Source of the DNA: a secondary endosymbiont of Ctenarytaina eucalypti
GTDB taxonomy: Bacteria > Pseudomonadota > Gammaproteobacteria > Enterobacterales > Enterobacteriaceae
NCBI RefSeq assembly: GCF_000287335.1
Contig: NC_018419.1
Coordinates: forward strand, 372,001-436,000
Direction of reading: 5' to 3'
DNA: 64,000 nucleotides
Part shown: positions 1-10,365 of the stretch, piece by piece
How the letters are laid out: every line of letters starts with the position of its first letter
Numbering within the stretch: position 1 is the stretch's first letter
Position numbers and translations under genes: made by a program
The notes under the pieces: model-generated
Told to the model about the DNA's origin: nothing
Databases searched by the model: none
The model's input: the letters and a program-made list of their open reading frames with translations, nothing else

Positions 1-869
1 ATCTCTATGCTGGCCTCTCGCATATAGCTAGCGCTAGCATATAGGTGCTGCCAGATGTGATGACGCATACTGACGTGGACAGACTAGTCAGAGACCGCTG
101 AAAAGCCTTACTATACAGACTGCTGGTATGATGATCTCTTCTAGAAGATAATCACAACAACCTATCATCCCGGCGCACAAAGGTGTGCAATATTGCTCAG
201 ATCTATAATATGCCTGTGGTGAGGCGGTTGTACATCATTATTTGAGCAGCAACGATGAATACTAGAAAAAAGAAGGGCATCACTGGCCACCACTGCATAC
301 AACGAGCACGTTTCAGTTGAAAAAATTTCAGGCAATCCTCTACGTAACGTGACACACATCTTCTAAAAACCAACTCATCACAAACGAGATCATTTTTCAA
401 CAAAAGTATGAAGTAGGTATTATTTCCATCTCATCAATGATCTAAGACGCTTAAGACACCCCTCTGGGAGGTGGAGATGGTAACGGTCCCTGATGATCTA
501 TTAAGTCGATACGGGTATAACCTTTATCAATCAATCTGCATTTCAGCAGGCCGCCCAAGACCGCCGCCGTCGGAAATGCCTGTTTTATAAAAAATATGGT
601 CCTGGAAGGAATCCTACGTGTTAAGCATAGACGGCGCTTATGGTAAGCAGGGCGAAAATCTTTGAAGATCTTACTGAGTCCAACGAAAAAAGCAGTAGAT
701 ATGTTAACATCTCTCATGAGCTAGCGGGCTATGGTAAAAGTTATCCTGCTTATCGCACCAAATACTACCAGAAAGTCCTCTTCTTGGGTTAACATATAAT
801 ACAGATATAGAGATACTGCCGCCTAGCGGCGGCAGGGGATGATTTTCACTATAGGAGCTACTTTTTTTA
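1..869. other. Eroded spacer upstream of gnd
   Basis: No convincing gene was found. Small open frames on both strands have no recognisable family and are interrupted. Near the right end, 795-800 reads TATAAT, a possible -10 for gnd without a clear -35. A perfect 8-bp GC-rich stem with a 4-base loop lies at 816-835 in what would be the gnd leader. Confidence 0.55.
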
Positions 870-2282
870 ATGTCCACACAACAAATAGGCGTCGTCGGTA
901 TGGCGGTGATGGGGCGCAACCTGGCTCTTAATATTGAAAGCCGCGGTTACAGCGTATCGCTGTTTAACCGTTCTCGCTACAAAACCGATGAAGTGATCGC
1001 TGAAAATCCGGGGAAAAATCTGTTCCCTTATTACAACGTCGAAAAATTTATTAATTCTATTGAGAAGCCTCGGCGTATTCTTTTGATGGTCAAGGCCGGC
1101 GCAGGCACCGATACAACCATTTCACTTTTGAAGCCGTTTTTAGAGCAAGGCGATATCCTTATCGATGGCGGCAATGCTTTTTATAAAGACACTATTCGCC
1201 GCAGCCGTCAGCTATTGTCAGAGGGAGTTAACTTTATCGGAGCCGGCGTATCCGGAGGTGAAGAGGGGGCGCTGAAAGGGCCTTCAATTATGCCAGGTGG
1301 CAAGAAACACGCCTATGATCTCGTAGCCCCTATCCTAGAAAACATTGCTGCGCGCGCTGATGGCGAAGCCTGTGTAGCATATATCGGTCCTGATGGTGCT
1401 GGCCACTATGTAAAAATGGTGCATAACGGTATCGAATACGGCGATATGCAGCTGATTGCTGAAGTGTATTCATTGCTGAAGAATGCTCTCGGTCTGAGTA
1501 ATGAGAAACTAGCGAGCACTTTTAGTGAATGGAATCAAGGCGAGCTGAGCAGTTATTTAATCAGTATAACAAAAAATATTTTTTCTAAAAAAGACACAAG
1601 AGGGCAGTTTCTTCTAGACTTTATTCTTGATGAGGCAGAGAACAAAGGGACCGGAAAATGGACCAGCCAAAGTTCGCTGGATTTAGGAGAGCCGCTGAGT
1701 CTTATCACTGAATCAGTGTTTGCTCGTTACCTATCATCCCTAAAACAGCAACGCCTAGCAGCGTCAAAGATGCTTACTGGTCCGAAAACTACAGCATTCA
1801 ATGCTGGCGCTAAAGCAGATTTTATTGAAAAAGTGCGTCGTGCGCTTTATTTGGGGAAAATAGTTTCTTATGCGCAAGGTTTCTCCCAGCTGAAAGCCGC
1901 TTCGGATGAAAACCAGTGGGATCTGAGGTGTGGTGAAATTGCGAAAATTTTTCGTGCCGGCTGCATTATACGGGCACAGTTCTTGCAAAACATTACCGAT
2001 GCCTATGCCAGGGATCCGGCACTCGTTAATTTATTGCTAGATCCGTACTTTAAAAAAATCGCCAATGAGTATCAACAAGCGCTTCGCGATGTCGTAACCT
2101 ATGCGATTCAGCATGGCATACCCATGCCGACCTTCTCCGCCGCCATCGCTTACTATGATAGCTATCGTTCCGCGGTCTTGCCTGCCAACCTGATTCAAGC
2201 ACAGCGTGACTATTTTGGCGCTCATACCTATAAGCGTATAGATCAAGAAGGTCTATTCCACACGGAATGGCTAGTGGAATAA
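870..2282 (+). CDS. gnd: 6-phosphogluconate dehydrogenase, decarboxylating
   Basis: Cytosolic enzyme of the oxidative pentose phosphate pathway: 6-phosphogluconate + NADP+ gives ribulose 5-phosphate, CO2 and NADPH. The 470-residue product matches the usual enterobacterial length (468). The N-terminal Rossmann motif [10 protein letters not shown] is present (residues 6-15). The substrate and catalytic block [18 protein letters not shown], holding the catalytic Lys, Asn and Glu, is intact, as is the C-terminal tail [11 protein letters not shown]. The start is ATG with a GGAG about 12 bases upstream, and the family N-terminus MS-x-QQIGVVG agrees. In E. coli gnd lies near ugd, wzz and his. Here the right neighbours have rotted down to yeeZ. 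It supplies NADPH and ribose phosphate. Confidence 0.97.
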   Translation: MSTQQIGVVGMAVMGRNLALNIESRGYSVSLFNRSRYKTDEVIAENPGKNLFPYYNVEKFINSIEKPRRILLMVKAGAGTDTTISLLKPFLEQGDILIDGGNAFYKDTIRRSRQLLSEGVNFIGAGVSGGEEGALKGPSIMPGGKKHAYDLVAPILENIAARADGEACVAYIGPDGAGHYVKMVHNGIEYGDMQLIAEVYSLLKNALGLSNEKLASTFSEWNQGELSSYLISITKNIFSKKDTRGQFLLDFILDEAENKGTGKWTSQSSLDLGEPLSLITESVFARYLSSLKQQRLAASKMLTGPKTTAFNAGAKADFIEKVRRALYLGKIVSYAQGFSQLKAASDENQWDLRCGEIAKIFRAGCIIRAQFLQNITDAYARDPALVNLLLDPYFKKIANEYQQALRDVVTYAIQHGIPMPTFSAAIAYYDSYRSAVLPANLIQAQRDYFGAHTYKRIDQEGLFHTEWLVE

Positions 2283-3727
2283 GAGCGCCCAGCGCTACAA
2301 AGGGATCAAGCCTGAAAGAGATATAAAGATAACACCTTTCGCAGTAGGGATTTTGTCCCAGAGCCACACTAAACGTTGCTTCAGCAACGGCCGTGAAGGT
2401 TAATATCATTAAATACATCAAGGGTCGATTTTGTTGTAACTATATATAATTTTTAAAATACTCAACCTTTTGTGCATTCAGTCCTGGAAAGGACTGATGA
2501 CTTTATTTTATTAGTATGCGTCATGCATGCGATGGATGTCGAATGATTATCAACGGTAACCGCGTTCCAGCCTTCGCCAAAATAAATGTTGTCGCCAACA
2601 TGCTTACATATTCTGCTCTTTTCCGAATAATCTTTTTGGACATACATTTAGAATGCGTAACTAGTATCTTTATAGAGGGGTACATGTTACTTGATGCAGA
2701 TAGTGTTCAGCGTATCTAATAAAAATCTTCTTACGTGATTCCTTGATGATTTTAAATGTATTAAAAAATTAAAAATTCAGTCAACCTATTGGATCACGTA
2801 TTACATGCATTGGCATCTACAACCGCTATGGAAAGTAAAAATTTTATTTCTCTCATTGGCTGAGCTACCACAAGACACTCATCCAAGGCTGTTCTCATAT
2901 TAGATAAATCCATGAGTCAGCTAATAATCCGTGGATGACTATTCTTTTATTAAGAGAAGTGGCCAGCTCCTTCACCACTCAAAGACTTAGGCCATAATAA
3001 CACTGATGATATAACTCGTGTATCTTCCCTATGTTAAGAGCGCAGTAAGGGTGCCCTGGCCTCATTTTAATACTGAACGAGTAGTAGGTAATCTCCAGGC
3101 ACTATACTTCGCTCAGCGCATGAGCAGAAGAAATAAACATTAGCATGCATAGAATAACACGTCGTAAAAGTAATAATTACTATCGCTAATCGTAGCATCC
3201 TTAAAGGAGAAGGGAGAGAGCTTAGCAGAAGGATGTTGAAAAAAATCAAGCATTGCCTGGTAGCGCCTAGTATAGGCAATCGCAATACATGACAGCATCT
3301 TCCCCACTTTACGACACCGACGTACCGAGGCAAAATAGGATAAGCTCTAGCCGATGTTCGTCATATCTTACAGTGGTATATTTAAGGCATCTGAAAGGCG
3401 CTAACGGGAGAGAGTAGAATCTTAAGGATTGTGCAAAATAGCGTTTATACGGTCACGAGATCTGGAAAATCCATACCGAAGTCGTGTTGGTGAGACGCTC
3501 GAAGCGGTATATTACCAAAATAATATAAAGTTGCTTTAACAGGGCTGGGTTTAATCCCTTATTCTAGATTCGATAGAAACTATTGTGCATTATGATCACA
3601 GTAAAGTCCTAATAAAACAGGCATTCTTCAGATGCAGAGTGCAAGATTATTTATATTCACATCCGCCTCTTGCACGGCCGAAACGTATTCAGCATATCAA
3701 AAGTAGGCGAAGAAAAGGAGGGGATGC
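2283..3727. other. Eroded spacer between gnd and yeeZ (ex ugd/his region)
   Basis: In E. coli the genes between gnd and yeeZ are ugd, wzzB and the his operon, with his on the opposite strand. Only about 1.4 kb remains here and no open frame is convincing. The right part on the minus strand carries weak similarity to the C-terminal half of HisG (see the separate entry). The rest holds nothing I recognise. Confidence 0.55.
2935..3340 (-). pseudogene. hisG: Probable relic of hisG (ATP phosphoribosyltransferase), C-terminal half
   Basis: Reading the minus strand in shifting frames gives pieces that follow the HisG order: a CLI block (HisG KACLIQ), then a segment ending in MHA (HisG YIMMHAP), then CAERSIVP (HisG GAERPTILP), then VVKELATSLNKRIVI (HisG MEKLKALGASSILVL). 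Stops and frame changes interrupt it. Orientation and place, just left of yeeZ and divergent from it, equal the E. coli arrangement, which is the stronger argument. Individual matches are weak, so this is a tentative call. No other his gene is recognisable. Confidence 0.35.
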
Positions 3728-4567
3728 ATGATGAAGAGAGTAGCAATTATTGGATTGGGCTGGCTAGGCATGCCATTAGCGGCATCTCTACTGGCCCAAG
3801 GTTGTTATAAGGTAGTGGGCAGCAAAACGCGACCAGAGGGTATTAAAGCGGCGCGTATCAGCGGAATTACATGTTATAAACTGAATTTAACCCCATTCCC
3901 GGAGGGAGATGCAGACGAACTAGCTTCGCTTTTTCAGGTCGATGCCCTGGTCATCACCTTACCCGCATCCCGTACGTTGGCAGGGGCAGAAAATTATTTC
4001 CTAGCGGTCCAGCATGTCGTAAAAAGAGCACTATCTGCCGCGATCCCTCGCATTATTTTTACTAGCTCGACCGCCGTTTATGGCGAGAATCACGGCGTAA
4101 AGCATGAAGGCACTCCGACCTCGCCCTGCTCGCCGGCTGGAATCTGCCTAGTCGAGCTCGAAAACTGGCTATATCAATTACCGAATACGTCGGTAGATAT
4201 TCTGAGACTATCGGGGCTCGTGGGGCCTGGCCGCCATCCAGGGCGTTTCCTCGCTGGACAGAAAAGCCTTTCAGACGGGGGGCATGGTGTGAATCTAGTA
4301 CATGTCACCGATGTGATTAACGCGATTACACTTTTGCTCCAACTGCCTCAAGGCGGCTATCGCTACAATTTATGCGCGCCTAGACATCCAGTCAAACGTG
4401 ATTATTACCCCGCCATGGCGCGCGTATTAGGTATGTCGTCCCCCCCCGTCTATCTGACGGAAAACGACGGAGCAAGAGGGGGGAAAATTATAGACGGCAG
4501 CCGGATTTGTAAAGAGCTAGGGTTCAAATATCGCTATCCCGACCCCGTCATTATGCCAATAGCTTAA
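3728..4567 (+). CDS. yeeZ: NAD(P)-binding SDR-type epimerase family protein YeeZ
   Basis: A 279-residue protein of the atypical/extended short-chain dehydrogenase family, similar in length to E. coli YeeZ (274). The Rossmann loop GLGWLGMPLA is at residues 9-18. The segment IIFTSSTAVYG (around residues 112-122) looks like the SDR strand with the active-site Ser/Thr. LRLSGLVGPGRHP (around 158-170) and VHVTDVINAI (around 193-202) are typical of nucleotide-sugar epimerase-like folds. Substrate and reaction are not known for the family. ATG follows a strong AGGAGGGG; a second in-frame ATG three bases on is equally possible. An 8-C run near 4440 lies inside the frame. It is standing alone between rotted DNA, so it appears to be under selection. 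Confidence 0.85.
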   Translation: MMKRVAIIGLGWLGMPLAASLLAQGCYKVVGSKTRPEGIKAARISGITCYKLNLTPFPEGDADELASLFQVDALVITLPASRTLAGAENYFLAVQHVVKRALSAAIPRIIFTSSTAVYGENHGVKHEGTPTSPCSPAGICLVELENWLYQLPNTSVDILRLSGLVGPGRHPGRFLAGQKSLSDGGHGVNLVHVTDVINAITLLLQLPQGGYRYNLCAPRHPVKRDYYPAMARVLGMSSPPVYLTENDGARGGKIIDGSRICKELGFKYRYPDPVIMPIA

Positions 4568-5273
4568 TCTAAAATACGTTCAATGATATTCAAAAAATTT
4601 TCATCTATGGTTGGGTATCATTTTCAACGCATAGCTTGATCAAAGCAATGAAAAAATTATCGGCTATAATTTACTTAGTTTACCATATTGATCTTAACTT
4701 CACTATCTCACCGGTCATGGAAAAAATTTACAATCAATACCTAGGGCTGCTCTTAAAAAAGCAGCTCTCATATTACTTGTTTTTCTGACAGATTAAAAAT
4801 TAATCATTCAGATCTTTTTTGGCTGCAGAGCTAGAAAAAAACCCTAACGACGTGCAGGTCTTGCCTATTTTATTACTTAGTAGATATGGCCCAGCACCAC
4901 ATTCCCTCTGTGCGCTAAAAACATCAAAAAACCGCTGCCTTCACTGGCAATTTTTTAAATTCTTGTTATATTTTTGCTTTTCTTTCCGCGAAAAGTTCTA
5001 GGTTTTTTCTTAGAAAGCAAGTAAAAAAAGATATGATCTTAGCATAAACTGATTCCGTATTTCTTTAACACGTCTAAGTTTTTGCAGATAACATGCCCAT
5101 ACTCACATGTATAATGTTCTCATGAGGTCTCATTTCTTGATTGCGCGTTATAGAAAGATCTCAGCTCTATGAGATGAGATCTGAAATGTTTTCGTATAAC
5201 ACTTTTTACTAATAGAGCTCATAAAAGAAGAGCGGGCCGAATTTAAAAACAAGAGGTTATTGTGTAGATACCA
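4568..5273. other. Eroded spacer between convergent yeeZ and sppA
   Basis: No supported gene. Two weak terminator-like structures are visible: a 7-bp stem around 4745-4768 (GGGCTGC paired with GCAGCTC, followed by scattered Ts), and a short TGCC/GGCA stem at 4935-4948 flanked by A6 and T6. Either could end transcription of yeeZ or, in reverse, sppA. The short open frame at 4819-5001 has no family resemblance. Confidence 0.45.
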
Positions 5274-7163
5274 CTAAGCAGCGATGTATCCAGAGTAACC
5301 GCCGACACAGCCTCGTGAGTTCATCATTTGTGCGCAAGATACACAGAAAGCGTAGCGGTTTTGAGGATCATTCCAGTTCACCCCCAGCCCGGAATCTATC
5401 TTCAGCCGGTCTACAACTTGACTAACTGGGGCGGGAAGCCAGGACTGCATCAAGATTGGCATTACAGCATATACCGATGCGCTGGCCTGAGTAAGGAGCA
5501 AGTCCAGCAGACCAGGCTCGGCCCGATACCAGTGTATCTGATACTCCTGAAGCTGCGCTAGTTCGGCAGCTTTACGTACCGCATCGTCGAAGTCCCCTAA
5601 CTGATCTACCAGTCCATTTTTTGCAGCATCGCTACCAATCCAAACATGACCTTGCCCGATCTTATCGACCTCTTCAGGTGTCTTATTGCGAGATTCGGCA
5701 ACCAAATTAATAAAGCTGCTGTACCCATTTTCAACGTTCATCTGCATAATTTGCGAGAATTCAGACGGCAGTGTTTTAGTTATTGACACATCAGCAAGCG
5801 GCGACGTGGACACGCCATCGGTGTGAAGCCCAATGCTGTCTAGAGAGCTCTCTACAGTATGAATGAGACCAAAGATACCAATCGATCCTGTTAAAGTACT
5901 TTCGCTAGCTATAATGTAATTCGCGGGGGTAGATACCCAATAACCACCCGAGGCCGCCACTCCGCCCATGGAAACAACCACGGGTTTTCCTGCTGCACGC
6001 GTGGCGGAAAGCTCGGAGCGGATCACTTCGGATGCGGTGACGCTACCGCCGGGGCTATTAACCCGGAAGACAATCGCTTTGATGTCAGGATTTAACCTTG
6101 CATCCCGGATCTGATCGGCGATGGTGTCTCCTCCTACCGCCCCCGTTTTTTCTGCGCCGTCGATAATCACGCCATTAGCAAAAATGACGGCAATTTTCCC
6201 GCCCTGTTGTAGCGGCATCACAGGCTGATAATCATACATACTAATTCCGTTAAAGAGTTTGTCGTACTTATTCACGCCAAACACCTTAGCTAGCGTGTCC
6301 TCAATGACTGAACGGGAGGCTAGCTCATCGACCCATTTATTATTCAGTGCGAACTGCGCATGATTGCCCTGCGCAGCGCGGCGGCCGTCTAGTAACTGCT
6401 GGGTACACGGGAAAAATTTTTTCGGGGTAATTTTCCGATTGGATGCCGCTGTTGCTAGATAATTTTGCCAAAGCTGACCTATCCAGCGACTATCGGCTTC
6501 GCGAGCGTCCTCTGACATATTGTCGCGTAGAAACGGCTCTACTGCAGACTTATAAGTACCAACGCGGAAAATATGGCTATGGATTTTTAACTTTTCGAGG
6601 AAGGTTTTGTAATAGATTGTGTTCGTAGCGATACCGCGTATATCTACCAAGCCCTGGGGCGTGAGGTAGATCTTATCGGCATAGCTAGCAAGAAAATATT
6701 GCTCTTGGGTGTAAGTGTCGCCAACGGCATAGATAGGTTTGCCACTTTCACGAAATTCGTGCAGCACCTTACCGATGTAGTGCAGTGATGCCTGATCGGC
6801 CCAGTTGAAATCTTTCAGGGAGAGTATCAGGCCGGTAATAGCGGTATCGTTTTTCGCCTGACGCAGAATATTTACTACGTCAAATAGCGACTGTTCCTGC
6901 AGAGGATTGCTGGAAGTATTGAGAAATTTTCGGCTAAGCTGGCGAAATTTATTATTCATTGCAGGCTTATCCACTACGGTACCTGTCAAATCTACCACCA
7001 ATGCGCCCTTGCCCGGAGTAGTGTTTCGCGCTTGCAAAGAGAGTCCGACCACGAAAATGATGACTAGTATGACCAATGTGTTCAGCATAAACTCGCGGAT
7101 AAAAGTCATCAAGCGCCAACCATATTTGATCGGGCTGGAAATAATTCCCCACAGTGTGTGCAT
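5274..7163 (-). CDS. sppA: Signal peptide peptidase SppA, 67K type (protease IV)
   Basis: Inner-membrane serine/lysine protease that degrades cleaved signal peptides. The frame is open from 7190, but I place the start at 7163: MHTLWGII aligns with E. coli MRTLWRFI and has GGAG six bases upstream, giving 629 residues (E. coli 618). One N-terminal membrane segment is visible (LNTLVILVIIFVVGL). The general-base lysine lies in the motif FRVGTYKSAVEPF (N-terminal repeat), and the nucleophile serine in the block GGVAASGGYWVSTP (C-terminal repeat), followed by the TLTGSIGIFG signature. After the family-typical end (RYAFCVSCAQMM) there is a tail of about 17 residues with no counterpart I know, probably read-through after loss of the original stop. 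Confidence 0.93.
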   Translation of the reverse strand: MHTLWGIISSPIKYGWRLMTFIREFMLNTLVILVIIFVVGLSLQARNTTPGKGALVVDLTGTVVDKPAMNNKFRQLSRKFLNTSSNPLQEQSLFDVVNILRQAKNDTAITGLILSLKDFNWADQASLHYIGKVLHEFRESGKPIYAVGDTYTQEQYFLASYADKIYLTPQGLVDIRGIATNTIYYKTFLEKLKIHSHIFRVGTYKSAVEPFLRDNMSEDAREADSRWIGQLWQNYLATAASNRKITPKKFFPCTQQLLDGRRAAQGNHAQFALNNKWVDELASRSVIEDTLAKVFGVNKYDKLFNGISMYDYQPVMPLQQGGKIAVIFANGVIIDGAEKTGAVGGDTIADQIRDARLNPDIKAIVFRVNSPGGSVTASEVIRSELSATRAAGKPVVVSMGGVAASGGYWVSTPANYIIASESTLTGSIGIFGLIHTVESSLDSIGLHTDGVSTSPLADVSITKTLPSEFSQIMQMNVENGYSSFINLVAESRNKTPEEVDKIGQGHVWIGSDAAKNGLVDQLGDFDDAVRKAAELAQLQEYQIHWYRAEPGLLDLLLTQASASVYAVMPILMQSWLPAPVSQVVDRLKIDSGLGVNWNDPQNRYAFCVSCAQMMNSRGCVGGYSGYIAA

Positions 7164-7949
7164 GAGATCTCCAGTAAAACAGCGATGCACAACATTATAA
7201 TATAAAACTTGTTTGGTTGTGCTCTAACCAATCCTTTTAATAAACTTTCTCGTAACGTGTTCCAGCCCTTACATCAAGAACGCAAAACAGAGGACGTTTT
7301 CTTTTATCGTTAGACTCAAAAACGATACCGGGTTACTAAAGATCAGGGGGCTTTAGTGGCAGAAAATGCATGCTCTACGTTACGAACGAAGTTATTTTTG
7401 TTGAATAAATAATAATTTATGATTCTTGCTCTTGTAAACGGGTTTATTATAAAATGATGCCGCTAATTTTAAATATGCATGCAGTGTCATTCAGTACAGC
7501 TCTGAGCCATGATTATTGTCTCACCTCACTCCACATGCTCATCAGAGAGATTACGGCGTGACCTCACAGGAAGTCTTTTAAAACGGGAGCTAGTCGTGTC
7601 GCCCAAAATAAATTTTTGAATATTGTGCTGTCGTTGCCTAGGCATTATTACCTGTTTCCCCAATTATTTTCAAGTGAATAGTTACGATTAAGCATGGATC
7701 TGCCCGACATTACAGTCCTTGCAATAGAGCGGATAATCAAACTTCTTTATCTTCCTTCATTACAGCATGAAGACAACATCGTGTATCATCAACGCTCTCA
7801 GACAACGCTACCCTTATGCTTTAGTCGTCTTCTGGACCACATACAAGACTGTAATGAATAATGTATAAATATGCTGTTCTTCTGTAAATCTTTAGCATAT
7901 AATTCTGATTATATTCAGAATATAGTGTACTTACAGGATCTAATTTCAT
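7164..7949. other. Eroded spacer between sppA and dead mutS
   Basis: No gene recognised. A short motif TTTGTTGAATAAATAA at 7397-7412 recurs elsewhere in the window and resembles an IS903-type end (see the repeat entry). Confidence 0.5.
7397..7412 (+). repeat. IS903-like end motif, copy 1
   Basis: TTTGTTGAATAAATAA. The terminal inverted repeats of IS903 (IS5 family) read GGCTTTGTTGAATAAATC, so this looks like a stranded end without its leading GGC. There is no transposase or partner end nearby. The same core occurs at 28294 and 45374. Chance occurrence in AT-rich DNA is possible. Confidence 0.35.
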
Positions 7950-10365
7950 AACGTACAAGTATAGAAATTAAGCCGGTCAATGACCCAAAAGCATGCAATA
8001 TATTTATGAAAGCACATTCTAATATGATGAACGTAAGCAAGAGATTTTAAACCAGCAGCCAAGCACTCGTTAATGATATCTGAAAAATTCAGTAGGCGAT
8101 TATCAACCCGCAGCGCCTGAAAGAGCCAGCACAGGCGAAAAGACACCCGCGTCTACTGCGTCCTGTCATGCAGTAGATAATTATCTAGCCACGCTTGTAA
8201 CATTAAACAATCTCTCGCGCTCCGTGAACAAATAATAGGCGATTCTAATGGCTACAAAAGGGCTACTGATGCTGCGTGTAGTACGTACCGTTATACCCCC
8301 TTTACCCTGAGCGAAGAAGCGCTGCTGAACAAACCCGACAGGGGATAATCTGTCAGCCGCTCTCTGGAGGGTGACGAGGGGTTTTGGTTATGCTACCCCT
8401 ACTTGATATCATCTAAGGCCGCTTTCTGGTCTCGGAGGAGAAAGACTGCGAGGCTATTGCTGCGGAATGATAGCGCACTAATCCGGTATAGCGGCCGTAT
8501 CCCAAAACACTGAATGAAGATAGAGCCTGTCGAATACCAACGTTTCTTCCGACGCGCCGTCCGCTGTGGGAGGTCGATTGTGATACGGCCCCGATAGCAG
8601 CTCTTATTACAATTCAGCACACAAGACTTAAGTGGCTGTGGTGTTGCACGGGTACATCTGGCTAGGCGCGTTGCCTCATATTCGCTCTATTACTCTCGAG
8701 AATCAGCAAGAACCTATCGTAATGAATGCTACGACACGGCGTAATCTAGAGTTTATAATAAAATGCTGGCTTCACATACCTACCTGGAGGGGGGTACATT
8801 ATTACCCTCAGACACCTTCAGCAAAGTGTTCGTAGACTAAAAAGTCAGGTGGTGACAATTTCTAACACAGTTACTACTGCCTCAGGTAGGAGGGATCTAG
8901 AGCGCATGCGACATGCCTTTGCACAGCTACCAGCTATTCACAAACTCCTACACCGTCAGTCAGATTTTGCTCCTTACCTCTATTACTAGAGCGTATTAGC
9001 AAATTGAGAATCTATGCAACTAGTACGGGCTATTCTTGATTCGCCACCGGCTCTAGTGCGCAATGACGACGTCATAGCTAAGGGAGACTATGCCTCGCTG
9101 GACGAATAACGAAATCTAGCAACAAGGCGCGACTCGTTATTTAGACTGTCTGTAACGATGCGAGCGAGACAAAACGAAAATAGATGCACTTAGAGTTCGC
9201 TTTAACAACATCCAGGGTTATTTTATTCAAATCAGCCAGGTTCGGAGACATCTTTCCCCATTCATTACATGCGGCGGCAAACGCTGAAAAACGAAGAGCG
9301 CTACTTCATGCCCGATCTAAAGAAATATGAAGATAAGGTTTTAGTCTCAAAGGGGAAAGCATTAGCTTTGTAAAAGGACTATACGATGAATTACTTAATC
9401 TCCCGCCATCCCATTCAGCAGCACTGCAAGAAAGTGCAGAGGTTCTAGCAGAGATAGATGTGCTCTGCAATCTCTCGGAGCGCACTGCAACACTGAACTA
9501 TATTTACCCTACAATAGATAACGAACCTAAAATCTATATCACCGGAGGCAGACGCCCTGTCGTGGAGCAGATTTTCAGTGAACCATTTATCGCTAATCCA
9601 CTCCTATTATCAGATGCACATCGTATGCTAATCATCACCGGTTTTGATGTGGGTGCCAAGAGCACCTATAATGTGCCAAACCACCCTCATTGTGCTTCTG
9701 TCGTGTATCGGCAGTTTTTTACCGGCTGAGTAGGCTGTTATAGGACCAGTAGATCGCATATTTACCCGCATCAGCGCTACCGATGATCTGGCGTCTGGCC
9801 AGTCTACTTTTATGCCCGAGATGACCGAGACCCCTAACATTTTGCATAATGCTACACATCAGAGTCTAGTCTTGATAGATCAGATCGGACTCAGCACCTC
9901 AACCTACGGTAAGCTATCGTTAGCCTGGACTTGCGCAGAAAATCTAGCTTACCGCATCAAATCTGTGACATTGTTCGCTAGACACCCTTTCGTGATTTAC
10001 ACCCTTCCGGCGAAACTCAAGGGCATAGTCAATGTGCATCTAGATGCAGTCGAGTATAATGACACTATCTACTTTATGCATAGCGTGCAACAGGGTCTGC
10101 CGAAAAGAATTTTATGGCCTATCGGTAACCACGCTTTCTCGCCGCCACGATCGGTTATTAAGCGTGCGGAGGAGAATCTTGGAGACTCAGAAACCTTATC
10201 ACCAGACGCAGCTACTACGGGCAACGCGACATACGCAAAGCTCTTGATGTCGGAGCCGGAAAACAGATTGTTTCGCATACAATCGACACGTTAAAAAATC
10301 TCTAGGCCCTGATAATCTTTTACCTCGCCAGGCGCCTGGAATGATGGGTATACCAGATGAAGAAA
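7950..10365 (+). pseudogene. mutS: mutS pseudogene (DNA mismatch repair ATPase)
   Basis: MutS recognises mismatches and starts methyl-directed repair. The whole gene can be followed but is broken by many stops and frameshifts. In order: PKSMQYIY (MutS PMMQQYL) near 7985; RASTGEKTP then HAVDNYLATLV (RGASAGEPIP, HAVENYLAKLV) near 8110-8190; EQIIGDSN (EQIGD) near 8227; TLSEEALL near 8304; [18 protein letters not shown] near 8670; ATRRNLE; a domain III/IV stretch to 9460; RRPVVEQIFSEPFIANPL at 9550-9600; and the ATPase domain from about 9625. The Walker A loop GPNMGGKST has become GFDVGAKST (9640-9666). After it [23 protein letters not shown] and [11 protein letters not shown] remain readable. 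The last similarity (SLGPDNLLPRQA) ends near 10345. Length is close to that of an intact mutS, so erosion is by point changes and small indels, not deletion. Confidence 0.92.

Noticed and set aside
203..717. Overlapping minus-strand frames of 60-90 codons upstream of gnd
   Set aside because: No family resemblance, no ribosome-binding site, AT-rich drifted DNA; typical of random open frames.
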